Source: Nocardioides currus (GTDB taxonomy: Bacteria; Actinomycetota; Actinomycetes; Propionibacteriales; Nocardioidaceae). From it: a stretch of DNA of 64,000 bases. The notes under the pieces were generated by a model that saw only the letters and a program-made list of their open reading frames with translations, was not told where the DNA came from and did not search any database. Both the position numbers and the translations under genes were made by a program. Where the stretch lies: contig NZ_PYXZ01000007.1 of assembly GCF_003057875.1 (NCBI RefSeq), positions 7,999 to 71,998 of the forward strand, read 5' to 3'. This document shows, in pieces, positions 35,687 through 44,157 of the stretch. Within the stretch, counting starts at the first letter, position 1. Each line of letters starts with the position of its first letter.

Positions 35687-36213
35687 GCGCGCCCCACGTG
35701 GAAGGCCGTCACGGTCGCCGACGCCAGGTCGAGCGCGGACCAGTCGCCGTCGAAGGTGAGCACCGTGAGGGCGCAGGTCGGGTAGCCCATCACCATGTCG
35801 GCGGCGGCCGTCGGGTCACCGTCGCCGTCGTCGAGCATCTGGGCGAGGTAGGCGACGGTCGGGTTGTGCCCGATCACCACCAGCGTGCGGGCCTCGGACG
35901 ACGTGCCGCGGACCAGGTCGAGCACCGTGTCGGGGCCGGCCGAGTAGAGGCCGTCGTCGAGCTGTGGCTCCAGGCTCCAGCCGGCGGCCTCGGCCAGTGA
36001 CTGCCAGGTCTCCTGCGTGCGCGTCGCGCTCGAGACGAGGGCGTGGTCGGGGACGAGTCCCTGCTCGGCGAGCCAGCGGCCCGCTGCGCCGGCGTCGGCG
36101 CGGCCCTCGTCGGCGAGGTGGCGGTCGTGGTCGGTCTCGCCCCACGACTCCGCGCGGGCATGGCGCAGCAGCACGAGGACGCGCTCGCGCGAGGCGGGGT
36201 TGAGGGACGGCAC
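35683..36213 (-). CDS. SixA-type histidine phosphatase
   Basis: The 176-residue product has the RHG phosphatase signature as LLRHARAESWG, then SSATRTQETWQSLAEAAG with the catalytic-site Arg, and VVIGHNPTVAYLAQML with the second His. Such short proteins dephosphorylate phosphohistidine or small phosphoesters. The GTG at 36213 is chosen because CACAGT lies six bases upstream; an upstream start at 36249 would add 12 residues. The stop overlaps the next gene. Confidence 0.85.
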   Translation of the reverse strand: MPSLNPASRERVLVLLRHARAESWGETDHDRHLADEGRADAGAAGRWLAEQGLVPDHALVSSATRTQETWQSLAEAAGWSLEPQLDDGLYSAGPDTVLDLVRGTSSEARTLVVIGHNPTVAYLAQMLDDGDGDPTAAADMVMGYPTCALTVLTFDGDWSALDLASATVTAFHVGRA

Positions 36214-36274
36214 GCGGCCACTGTGGCAGCACCCGCCAACCCCTGTCACCCCACGGCCGGGTGTGGCGTCACGC

Positions 36275-36280
36275 TAGCCT
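36275..36280 (+). promoter_or_regulatory. -10 element of the cyanophycin operon
   Basis: TAGCCT stands seven bases before the ATG at 36288. Confidence 0.5.
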
Positions 36281-36287
36281 GCCTCCC

Positions 36288-37283
36288 ATGCCCTCAGCCC
36301 CCACCCGCGGACCACTGATGATCATCGGCGGTGCCGAGGACAAGCTCCGCAAGCGCACCATCCTCAAGGACTTCGTCGTCGCGAGCGGCGGCCACGACGC
36401 CCGGATCGTGGTGATCCCGACCGCCTCGTCGCTCGGCCCGGAGATCGTCGAGGTCTACGAGGCGCTGTTCACCAAGCTCGGTGCCGCGGAGGTCACGACG
36501 GCCCGTCCCGAGAGCCGCGAGGACGCCCACGACCCCGGTCTGGTCGAGCTGCTGGAGAAGGCCACCGGCATCTTCATGACCGGCGGCAACCAGCTCAAGC
36601 TGTCGGGCGCGATCTGCGGCACCCCGTTCGGGGAGGCCATCATCGACGCGCACGAGCGCGGCGCGGTCGTGGCCGGCACCTCCGCGGGCGCGAGCATCCA
36701 GTCCTCGCACATGGTCGCGTTCGGCGTCGGCGGGGCCACCCCCAAGCAGCGCATGACGCAGGTCGCGGCCGGGCTCGGGCTGGTCTCCTCGACCGTGATC
36801 GACCAGCACTTCGACCAGCGCAACCGCTACGGCCGGCTGCTGATGATCGTGGCGCAGAGCCCGCAGCTGCTGGGCATCGGCGTCGACGAGGACACCGCCG
36901 CGGTGGTCGAGGACGTCGACGGGCACGAGGTGCTGCGTGTGACCGGGCGCGGGTCGGTCACGATCTTCGACCCGGCCCGCATGGTCTCCAACGCCCACGA
37001 GGCGCGCCGCTCGGCCCCCCTGCTCGCGAGCGGCGTGATGCTGCACGTGCTGCCGGCGGGCTCGGCGTACGACCTCACCACCCGCACCCTGGTGCCCCAG
37101 GCCCACGAGGTCGACGACACCGAGGCCGCCGAGATCGCGGAGGCCGGGCGCGACCTGCGCCAGCTCGCCCGGGACATCGCCGCCAGCGACGTGTCCCCCA
37201 CCAACCTGCGCCGGCGGCTCGCCCGCAACCGGCGCCGCGTGACCCCCGATGAGACCCCGGCAAGCGATGGAGGCATGGCATGA
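36288..37283 (+). CDS. cphB: cyanophycinase
   Basis: The 331-residue product is a peptidase S51-type enzyme: GPLMIIGGAEDK, VVIPTASS, FMTGGNQLKL, and the nucleophile elbow VVAGTSAGAS with Ser132. HFDQRNRYGRL follows with the conserved His and Arg. Cyanophycinase cuts multi-L-arginyl-poly-L-aspartate into beta-Asp-Arg dipeptides. It carries a C-terminal extension of about 55 residues rich in Arg (NLRRRLARNRRR). There is no signal peptide, which fits use of an intracellular store. The stop overlaps the cphA start (ATGA). Confidence 0.93.
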   Translation: MPSAPTRGPLMIIGGAEDKLRKRTILKDFVVASGGHDARIVVIPTASSLGPEIVEVYEALFTKLGAAEVTTARPESREDAHDPGLVELLEKATGIFMTGGNQLKLSGAICGTPFGEAIIDAHERGAVVAGTSAGASIQSSHMVAFGVGGATPKQRMTQVAAGLGLVSSTVIDQHFDQRNRYGRLLMIVAQSPQLLGIGVDEDTAAVVEDVDGHEVLRVTGRGSVTIFDPARMVSNAHEARRSAPLLASGVMLHVLPAGSAYDLTTRTLVPQAHEVDDTEAAEIAEAGRDLRQLARDIAASDVSPTNLRRRLARNRRRVTPDETPASDGGMA

Positions 37284-40051
37284 GTGAGCGTCCGACTCCC
37301 GACCTGACGATCGTCGAGACGCGGGTCTACCGCGGCGCGAACGTGTGGTCGTACGACAAGTCGATCCACCTCGTCGTCGACCTCGGCTCGCTCGAGGAGT
37401 TCCCCACCAACACGCTGCCGGGCTTCACCGAGGAGCTGATCGCCATGCTCCCCGGCCTGCGTGAGCACTCCTGCTCCCGCGGTCGCCGGGGCGGGTTCGT
37501 CGAGCGGCTCAACGAGGGCACCTGGCTCGGTCACGTCGCCGAGCACGTCGCGCTCGCGCTCCAGCAGGTCGTCGGGCACGACATCCGTCGCGGCAAGACC
37601 CGGATGGTCAAGGGCCACAAGGGCCGCTACAACATCGTCTACGGCTACGTCGACGAGCAGGTCGGCATCGAGGCCGGCAAGCTCGCGATCCGACTCGTCA
37701 ACCACCTCGTCGAGGGCGACCCCGACTTCGAGTGGGAGGCCGAGCGCGACGCCTTCATCCGTCGCGCCGAGCGCACCGCCTTCGGCCCGTCGACCCAGGC
37801 GATCGTCGACGAGGCGGTCTCGCGCGACATCCCGTGGATCCGCCTCAACCAGTACTCCCTCGTCCAGCTCGGCCAGGGTGTCCACGCCAAGCGCATCCGC
37901 GCGACGATGACGTCCGAGACCTCGTCCATCGCCGTCGACATCGCCTCCGACAAGGACCTCACCACCAAGCTCCTCGGCGCGGCCGGGCTGCCCGTCCCCA
38001 AGCAGGGTTCGGTGCGTACGGCGGACGGCGCCGTCCAGGTCGCCGACCGGATCGGCTACCCCGTCGTCGTCAAGCCGCTCGACGGCAACCACGGGCGCGG
38101 CGTGTGCCTGGACCTGCGCTCCGAGGAGGACGTGCGCAACGCGTTCCCGATCGCGGCCGAGCAGTCGCGCCGCGGCGTGGTGATCGTCGAGTCGTTCGTG
38201 ACCGGCAAGGACTACCGCTGCCTGATCATCGACGGCCGGATGGTCGCGATCGCCGAGCGGGTGCCGGCCAGCGTCACCGGCGACGGCACCTCGACCGTCG
38301 AGCAGCTCGTCGACCTCACCAATGCCGACCCGCGTCGTGGTGTGGGGCACGAGAAGGTGCTGACCCGGATCAAGGTCGACGCCGCGGCGCTCGAGGTGCT
38401 CGCCGGCCAGGGCCACAGCCTGGAGTCGGTCCCCGCGGAGGGCGAGATGGTCAAGCTCGCGCTGACCGGCAACATGTCGACCGGTGGCATCTCCATCGAC
38501 CGCACCTTCGAGGCCCACCCGGAGAACATCGAGATCGCCGAGGAGGCCGCCCGCATGGTCGGCCTCGACATCGCCGGCATCGACTTCATCTGCCCCGACA
38601 TCACCGAGCCCGTCCGCGAGGCGGGCGGCGCGATCTGCGAGGTCAACGCCGCGCCCGGCTTCCGGATGCACACCCACCCGACCATCGGCGAGCCGCAGTT
38701 CATCGCCAAGCCGGTCGTCGACATGCTCTTCCCGCCGGGCGCCACCTCGCGGATCCCGATCGTGGCCGTCACCGGCACCAACGGCAAGACGACGACCAGC
38801 CGGATGATCGCGCACATCTTCAAGGGCCTCGGCCGCAAGGTCGGCATGACCTCGACCGACGGCGTCGTGATCGACGAGCGGCTGATCATCCGGGCCGACG
38901 CCTCCGGTCCGCGGTCCGCGCGGATGGTCCTGCAGAACCCCCGCGTCGACATGGCGGTCTTCGAGGTCGCCCGCGGCGGCATCCTGCGCGAGGGCCTCGG
39001 CTACGAGCGCAACGACGTCGCCGTGGTGCTCAACGTGCAGCCCGACCACCTCGGCCTGCGCGGCATCGACACCGTCGAGCAGCTCGCGGACGTCAAGGCC
39101 GTCATCGTCGAGGCCGTGCCTCGCGACGGCCACGCCGTGCTCAACGCCGACGACCCGCTGGTGCGCGAGATGCGCCGCAAGTGCTCGGGCCAGGTCGTGT
39201 GGTTCTCGATGGAGGAGCCCGGCAGCGAGGCCCGCGAGATGATCGACGCCCACTGCCGCCGCGGCGGCAAGGCGCTCGTGCTCAATCCCTCCGAGCGCGG
39301 CGAGATGATCGTGGTCAAGCACGGCCGGCGCGAGATGCAGCTGGCGTTCACCCACCTGCTGCCCGCCACCTTCGGCGGCCGCGCCCGGATGAACGTCCAG
39401 AACACGCTGGCCGCGGCCGCTGCCGCCTTCGCCGCCGGGGCCCCGCTCCACGACATCCGGCAGGGCCTGCGCACGTTCTCGACCAACTACTACCTCTCCC
39501 CCGGACGCCTCAACGAGGTCGAGGTCAACGGCGTCAACGTCATCGTCGACTACTGCCACAACGCGCCCGGCATGAGGATGCTCGGCGACTTCGTCGACCG
39601 CGTCGGCGAGTCCCTCGAGTCGTCGCACGACCTGGCCCGTCCCTCGCGGATCGGCATCATCGCCACCGCCGGCGACCGTCGTGACGAGGACATGCGCGAG
39701 CTCGGCCACATCGCTGCCCAGCACTTCGACGTCTGCATCGTGCGCGAGGACGTCGCGCTGCGCGGTCGTGAGCGCGGCGAGGTCGCCGGACTGGTCGTCG
39801 AGGGCGTACGCGCGGCGATCGCCGAGGGCGCTCGCTGCAAGCAGGTCGAGACGGTGCTCGTCGAGATCGACGCCGTACGCCACGCCATGAACCGCGCCAA
39901 CCGCGGCGACCTGCTCGTGGTCTGTGTCGACAAGCACGGCGAGGTCATGAGCGAGCTGGAGAACTGGTCCTCGCAGGCCCAGGCCGGCTCCGGCGTCAAC
40001 GAGGACCTGCCGCTCGCCGACCCCGACTTCTCCGCACCCGCAGACTCCTGA
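37280..40051 (+). CDS. cphA: cyanophycin synthetase
   Basis: The 923-residue protein has the three-domain layout: N-terminal domain (about 1-190, RGANVWSYDKSIH, AGKLAIRLVNHL), ATP-grasp domain (about 225-480, LPVPKQGSV, YPVVVKPLDGNHGRGVCLD, DYRCLIIDGRMVA, ICEVNAAPGF), and Mur-ligase domain (GTNGKTTTSRMIAHIF near 499, then NVQPDHLGLRGIDT and VDYCHNAPG). The ATP-grasp site adds Asp to the backbone and the Mur site adds Arg to its side chain. It is translated with cphB, so synthesis and breakdown are under one promoter. Confidence 0.96.
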   Translation: MSERPTPDLTIVETRVYRGANVWSYDKSIHLVVDLGSLEEFPTNTLPGFTEELIAMLPGLREHSCSRGRRGGFVERLNEGTWLGHVAEHVALALQQVVGHDIRRGKTRMVKGHKGRYNIVYGYVDEQVGIEAGKLAIRLVNHLVEGDPDFEWEAERDAFIRRAERTAFGPSTQAIVDEAVSRDIPWIRLNQYSLVQLGQGVHAKRIRATMTSETSSIAVDIASDKDLTTKLLGAAGLPVPKQGSVRTADGAVQVADRIGYPVVVKPLDGNHGRGVCLDLRSEEDVRNAFPIAAEQSRRGVVIVESFVTGKDYRCLIIDGRMVAIAERVPASVTGDGTSTVEQLVDLTNADPRRGVGHEKVLTRIKVDAAALEVLAGQGHSLESVPAEGEMVKLALTGNMSTGGISIDRTFEAHPENIEIAEEAARMVGLDIAGIDFICPDITEPVREAGGAICEVNAAPGFRMHTHPTIGEPQFIAKPVVDMLFPPGATSRIPIVAVTGTNGKTTTSRMIAHIFKGLGRKVGMTSTDGVVIDERLIIRADASGPRSARMVLQNPRVDMAVFEVARGGILREGLGYERNDVAVVLNVQPDHLGLRGIDTVEQLADVKAVIVEAVPRDGHAVLNADDPLVREMRRKCSGQVVWFSMEEPGSEAREMIDAHCRRGGKALVLNPSERGEMIVVKHGRREMQLAFTHLLPATFGGRARMNVQNTLAAAAAAFAAGAPLHDIRQGLRTFSTNYYLSPGRLNEVEVNGVNVIVDYCHNAPGMRMLGDFVDRVGESLESSHDLARPSRIGIIATAGDRRDEDMRELGHIAAQHFDVCIVREDVALRGRERGEVAGLVVEGVRAAIAEGARCKQVETVLVEIDAVRHAMNRANRGDLLVVCVDKHGEVMSELENWSSQAQAGSGVNEDLPLADPDFSAPADS

Positions 40052-40417
40052 GTGCGGATCCTCACCCTCGCCGACCTGCCGCGGCGTACCGTCGACGCGC
40101 ACCACAGCACGGGCTTCACCGTGGGCGCCTTCGGCCTGAGCGCCGACGCCCACCTCGTCGCCGTCACCCTCGCCCCGGGCGGGGTGATCGGGCGGCACCC
40201 CGCGGTGGGGCGCCAGCTGCTGGTCGTACTCTCCGGTGAGGCACAGGTCTGCGGTCACGAGGACGTCGTACGCACCATCGGAGTCGGGGAGGCGGCGGTG
40301 TGGGAACCCGGCGAGGCACACGAGACCCGCTCGGCCACCGGGATGCTCGCGATGATCGTCGAGGGCGACCTCGACATCGGTGCCCCCGGCGAGCAGGTCG
40401 ACCGCGGCGACACCTGA
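40052..40417 (+). CDS. small cupin-fold protein
   Basis: The 121-residue product has a single cupin barrel: VTLAPGGVIGRHPAVGRQLLVVLSGEAQVCGHEDVVRTIGVGEAAVWEPGEAHETRSATG. The usual metal-binding His pair is partly kept (GRHPA, GEAHET). The GTG starts directly after the cphA stop with no spacer, so it belongs to the cyanophycin operon. It could bind a breakdown product or regulate the operon, which is inference. Confidence 0.8.
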   Translation: MRILTLADLPRRTVDAHHSTGFTVGAFGLSADAHLVAVTLAPGGVIGRHPAVGRQLLVVLSGEAQVCGHEDVVRTIGVGEAAVWEPGEAHETRSATGMLAMIVEGDLDIGAPGEQVDRGDT

Positions 40418-40469
40418 GCCGCCCGGCCTTCCCACGGTCGGAGCGGAACCGGCCGCGACGTCCGAACCC

Positions 40470-41864
40470 TCAGCCCGAGTCCGCGCGCACCGTCTCGGCG
40501 CGCTCGGAGCCCGGCCGGACGACCCGCTCCCCGAGGAGCGCGACCCCGGCGGCCCCGACGAGCGAGACGAGGGCCGTCACCACGACGGCCCGGTGCCAGC
40601 CGTCGACCAGGCCCGCCGCCGTGATCGCGCCACTGGGCGCGGCGACGACCGAGACGACGGTGACGCCCAGCGCGGAGCCGAGGTAGCGGGCCGTGTTGTT
40701 GGCGCCGCTGCCCAGGCCCGCCTGGCCGGGCGGCACGCTGGCGACGCTCTCGCGGCCCATCGCCGCGTTGAGGACGCCCGTGGCGACGCCGGCCAGGAGC
40801 AGTCCGGGCACGAAGCGAGCGGCGCCGCTGCCCGTGTCGACACCGAGGACGAGCAGCTGGCCGAGACCCACGACCGCCAGGGCGACGGCCATCTGGCCGC
40901 GACCGCTCCAGTGCGCCGGGAGGCGGCGCGCGGCGACCGCGGTCACCACGCTGGGTGCCGACCACGCCAGCATCAGCCAGGCGGCCGTCGTGGCCGAGAT
41001 CCCGAGCGCGGAGCCGACGAAGCCCGAGACGTAGGACATCAGCGCGATGATGCCGGCGCCCGTCGCCAGACCGGCGACGTTGACCGCCCGGAACGCCGGA
41101 CGGGCGAAGAGGCCGAGGGCGAGCATCGGGTGGGTCGACCGACGCTCGACCACGACGAAGGCGACGAGCAGGAGCACCCCGACCACCAGGAGCAGCACGG
41201 TCACCGGGCGACCCCACCCGCCGCGGCCCTCGGTCAGGCCCGCCAGGACCGACGCGGTCCCCGTCGCGATCAGGACCACTCCCGGGACGTCGAGGCGTGC
41301 CCGCTCGGCGCTGCGCGACTCCGGGCAGCCGCGTGCCGCCGCCGCGAGGGCGAGGCCGGCGACGCCGATCAGCACGTAGACGTCGCGCCACGAGTGGAGG
41401 GAGCCCAGGTAGTTGCCCAGCAGGGGGCCGATCGCGATGCCGGCGCCGATGCTGGCGCCCCAGACTCCGGTCGCGCGGCCGCGCTCGCCCGGGTCGGGGT
41501 GGGCTGCGGCGATCATGCCCAAGCCGGCTGCGATCACGGCTGCGCCACCCGCACCGGCGACGATGCGGGACGCGACGAACGTCGTCGCGTCGTGCGACAG
41601 CGCGCCGAGGAGCGTCGCGAGGCCGAGGACGAGTGAGCCGATCACGAACCAGCGCCGCCGGCCGTAGTCGTCGGCCAGCCGCCCGGCCGTGAGCAGGAAC
41701 GCGCCGAGCCCGATGCTCATCGAGCTCAGGATCCAGGTCGCGCCGCGGTGTCCCGCACCGAGACCGGCCACCGTCTGGTTGATGTTGGCCAGCGGCGACG
41801 TGAAGGCCACGAGCACCGTGACAGTGCCCAGCGAGGCGATGGCGAGGGTGCGACGCGGCGACAC
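40470..41864 (-). CDS. MFS drug-exporter family transporter (DHA2-like)
   Basis: The 464-residue protein has about 14 membrane helices and MFS motif A as GRLADDYGRRRWF, plus motif C-like GASIGAGIAIGPLLGNYLG, both typical of proton-driven exporters. The GTG at 41864 has AAAGGA upstream. It is divergent from an HxlR regulator gene with a palindrome between them. This arrangement is usual for exporters that are induced by their own substrate. The substrate is unknown. Confidence 0.9.
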   Translation of the reverse strand: MSPRRTLAIASLGTVTVLVAFTSPLANINQTVAGLGAGHRGATWILSSMSIGLGAFLLTAGRLADDYGRRRWFVIGSLVLGLATLLGALSHDATTFVASRIVAGAGGAAVIAAGLGMIAAAHPDPGERGRATGVWGASIGAGIAIGPLLGNYLGSLHSWRDVYVLIGVAGLALAAAARGCPESRSAERARLDVPGVVLIATGTASVLAGLTEGRGGWGRPVTVLLLVVGVLLLVAFVVVERRSTHPMLALGLFARPAFRAVNVAGLATGAGIIALMSYVSGFVGSALGISATTAAWLMLAWSAPSVVTAVAARRLPAHWSGRGQMAVALAVVGLGQLLVLGVDTGSGAARFVPGLLLAGVATGVLNAAMGRESVASVPPGQAGLGSGANNTARYLGSALGVTVVSVVAAPSGAITAAGLVDGWHRAVVVTALVSLVGAAGVALLGERVVRPGSERAETVRADSG

Positions 41865-41873
41865 GGCAGGTCC

Positions 41874-41896
41874 TTTGGTTCGGTGAACAGACCAAA
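41874..41896. promoter_or_regulatory. operator candidate for HxlR between divergent genes
   Basis: TTTGGT at 41874-41879 and ACCAAA at 41891-41896 form outer arms around GTTC-GGT-GAAC (41878-41888). It covers the expected -35 region of the regulator gene and the space before the exporter gene, so a bound HxlR dimer could repress both. Confidence 0.55.
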
Positions 41897-41902
41897 TCAC
41901 GC

Positions 41903-41908
41903 TATCAT
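41903..41908 (+). promoter_or_regulatory. -10 element of the HxlR gene
   Basis: TATCAT stands six bases before the GTG at 41915, a leaderless arrangement. Confidence 0.5.
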
Positions 41909-41914
41909 GGCGTC

Positions 41915-42427
41915 GTGCCCCTCGGAACCGACTATCCACGCCAGGACTGCGGCATCGCGCGATCGCTCGAGCTCGTGGGCGAGCGCTGGACGCTGCTGAT
42001 CCTGCGCGACTGCTTCCTCGGGGTGCGCCGCTTCTCCGACTTCCAGGCCCACCTCGACGTGTCGCGGGCCGTGCTGTCCGCCCGCCTCGACGCCCTCGTC
42101 GAGCAGCGGCTGCTGCGGCGGGTCGGTGACGGCCACCCGGAGTACGAGCTGACCGCCGACGCCCTCGACCTGTGGCCGGTCCTGCTCGTGCTCGCCCAGT
42201 GGGGCGACCACCGCACCACCCCGGGTCTCCCCCGCCGTACCTTCCACCACGTCGGGTGCGGGACCCTCGGACGGGACGGCCGCTGCGACGGCTGCGACGC
42301 CTCGCCCCGCGCCGGCGATGTCGAGACGCGGCCGGGCCCGGGGGCCGACCCCACGCTGCGTGACGACCTCGTGTCCCGTGCCCTGCGGGTGCCGCACCGC
42401 CTTCTGGTGCCGCTCGCGACGCGGTGA
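41915..42427 (+). CDS. HxlR-family transcriptional regulator
   Basis: The 170-residue protein has the HxlR winged helix: DCGIARSLELVGERWTLLILRDCFLGVRRFSDFQAHL with the family cysteine, and LSARLDALVEQRLLRRV as recognition region. The C-terminal third adds a Cys-rich segment (HVGCGTLGRDGRCDGCDAS) that may bind metal. Members respond to redox or small molecules. It is divergent from the MFS exporter gene, so it most likely controls it and itself through the palindrome between them. Confidence 0.9.
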   Translation: MPLGTDYPRQDCGIARSLELVGERWTLLILRDCFLGVRRFSDFQAHLDVSRAVLSARLDALVEQRLLRRVGDGHPEYELTADALDLWPVLLVLAQWGDHRTTPGLPRRTFHHVGCGTLGRDGRCDGCDASPRAGDVETRPGPGADPTLRDDLVSRALRVPHRLLVPLATR

Positions 42428-42431
42428 CCGG

Positions 42432-44120
42432 TCAGCTCGAGGCGGCGCGCACCTTCGCCGCGAGCTCGTCGGCGCCGTCGGGCGTCCCGCCGTGCTCGCT
42501 GATCCAGTCGTACGCCGCCTGCCGCTCGGCGTGGCACATGAGCCCGACCACGTCGCCGGCCCGGGCCTGGCCGACGAGCGCCGCAAGGCACTCGACCTCG
42601 GTCGTGTATGTCTCGATGTCCGTGACCCCGACCCGGGCGGCACCGGCGCGCAGCAGCTGGTCGATCTCGTCCATGGTCCGGTTGCGGAGGTAGCGCTCCT
42701 TGTGGCCGATGGCGAGCACGTCGCTGCCCTTCGCGCCGATCTCGCCCAAGGCGTCGATCAGCTCGTCGGTGCGGTCGCCCACGGCGCCGAGCCCGAGCAG
42801 CAGGCGGGCCCCGGGGCGGCGTACGCCCTCCATGATCTCGAGCAGGGCCTCCAGCCCGGCCTCGTTGTGGGCGAGGTCCATCACCGCGGTGACGTCGCCG
42901 GGGAGCGAGAAGAAGTTCATCCGGCCCGGGTTGTGCTCCGCGTCGGGCAGGAACGACCGCAGGCCAGCGACGACGGTCTCGACGTCGATCCCGATGGCCA
43001 GCGAGGCCGACGCGGCGGCGAGGGCGTTCTCGATGTTGAAGCGGCTGAGGCCGGCCAGCGTCATCGGGACGTCGACGAGCTCCACCAGCGGCAGCGGGTC
43101 GGCCCCCGGCTTGAGCACGGTCAGCCAGCCGTCGATCACCGTCGTGGCGCGGCCGCCGGCGTTCATCACGTCGCGGATGGCGGGCGAGTCGGGATCGCGC
43201 GAGAAGACCCACGGCTGCGCCCTGATGATCGCGGTCATGGCCAGCACCCGCGGGTCGTCGCCGTTGAGGACGGCCCAGCCCTCCTTGCGGGTGATCCGCG
43301 GGACGACCGACTTCACCTCGGCGAGCTGGTCGACGGTGTCGATCCCCTGGAGCCCGAGGTGGTCGGCGGTGACGTTGGTGACGACGGAGACGTCGTTGCG
43401 CGTGAGGCCGATCCCCTTGAGGAGGATGCCGCCGCGGGCGGTCTCGGTCACGGCGAGCTGCACCTGCGGGTGGGCCAGCACGCGACCGGCGCCGCTCGGG
43501 CCGGAGTAGTCGCCGCCCTCGACGAGCTCGCCGTCGATGTAGATGCCGTCGGTGTTGGACCAGCCGACGAGCCTGCCGTCGCCCCGGGCGATGTGGGCGA
43601 TCATCCGGCTGGTCGTGGTCTTGCCGTTGGTGCCGGTGACGGCGACGACCGGGATCCTGGGCGTGATCGTCGTCGGCCGGGTGCCGGGCTCGGCCGCTGC
43701 GACCTGCTCGGCGGCCTCGCTGACCGCACCCTCGACGTCGGGGGTGGGCAGCGCGTCGAGCGCGTGGGCCACGGCGTTGCCGAGGGCCTGGGCGCGGCCG
43801 CGGTTGCGCCACGGGAAGGCCACGACCAGCTGGTTGGCATCGGAGGTGGGCCGGACCCGCACGGCCAGCCGCCGGGTCCCCGACTCGACGGCGATCGCCC
43901 GCACGAGGCGCTCCACCGCCCGCATCGCGAACCGCTGGCGGAAACCGCTGCCGGGGGCGCCGGGCCGGGTGGTGCGCAGGCCGATGCGGCGGGCGAAGCG
44001 CAGCACGGTCTCGTCCGACGCCTCGGCGATCGTGGTGATGTCGAGGGTGAGCTTGATGGCGGCCCGGGGGAAGTAGAGGTTGGGGCCTTCGAGGACGCGC
44101 AGTTCGACGAGCGAGGTCAC
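42432..44120 (-). CDS. CphA-like Mur ligase lacking the ATP-grasp domain
   Basis: The 562-residue protein begins with a segment like the CphA N-terminal domain (VLEGPNLYFPRAAIKLTLDI; NQLVVAFPWRNRGRAQALGNAVAHAL) and passes straight into a Mur-ligase domain (GTNGKTTTSRMIAHI from 163, NVTADHLGLQGIDTVDQLAEVK, NALAAASA, VMDLAHNEAG). Compared with the cphA product in this window the whole ATP-grasp domain, about 270 residues, is absent at a clean boundary. With only the site that adds Arg in CphA, it cannot make cyanophycin alone. It may modify another polymer or act with CphA. TAGGTT stands six bases before the GTG. Confidence 0.88.
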   Translation of the reverse strand: MTSLVELRVLEGPNLYFPRAAIKLTLDITTIAEASDETVLRFARRIGLRTTRPGAPGSGFRQRFAMRAVERLVRAIAVESGTRRLAVRVRPTSDANQLVVAFPWRNRGRAQALGNAVAHALDALPTPDVEGAVSEAAEQVAAAEPGTRPTTITPRIPVVAVTGTNGKTTTSRMIAHIARGDGRLVGWSNTDGIYIDGELVEGGDYSGPSGAGRVLAHPQVQLAVTETARGGILLKGIGLTRNDVSVVTNVTADHLGLQGIDTVDQLAEVKSVVPRITRKEGWAVLNGDDPRVLAMTAIIRAQPWVFSRDPDSPAIRDVMNAGGRATTVIDGWLTVLKPGADPLPLVELVDVPMTLAGLSRFNIENALAAASASLAIGIDVETVVAGLRSFLPDAEHNPGRMNFFSLPGDVTAVMDLAHNEAGLEALLEIMEGVRRPGARLLLGLGAVGDRTDELIDALGEIGAKGSDVLAIGHKERYLRNRTMDEIDQLLRAGAARVGVTDIETYTTEVECLAALVGQARAGDVVGLMCHAERQAAYDWISEHGGTPDGADELAAKVRAASS

Positions 44121-44126
44121 CTCGGC

Positions 44127-44132
44127 AACCTA
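44127..44132 (-). promoter_or_regulatory. -10 element of the CphA-like gene
   Basis: TAGGTT on the minus strand stands six bases before the GTG at 44120. Confidence 0.5.
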
Positions 44133-44157
44133 TCGTCTGGCCCGGTGGGTGGCTGTC

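Noticed and set aside
36827-40435. Very long open frame on the minus strand opposite the cyanophycin genes
   Set aside because: It mirrors the coding strand of cphB and cphA, with low-complexity Asp/Val/Arg-rich translation and no recognisable domain. High GC removes stops from antisense frames.
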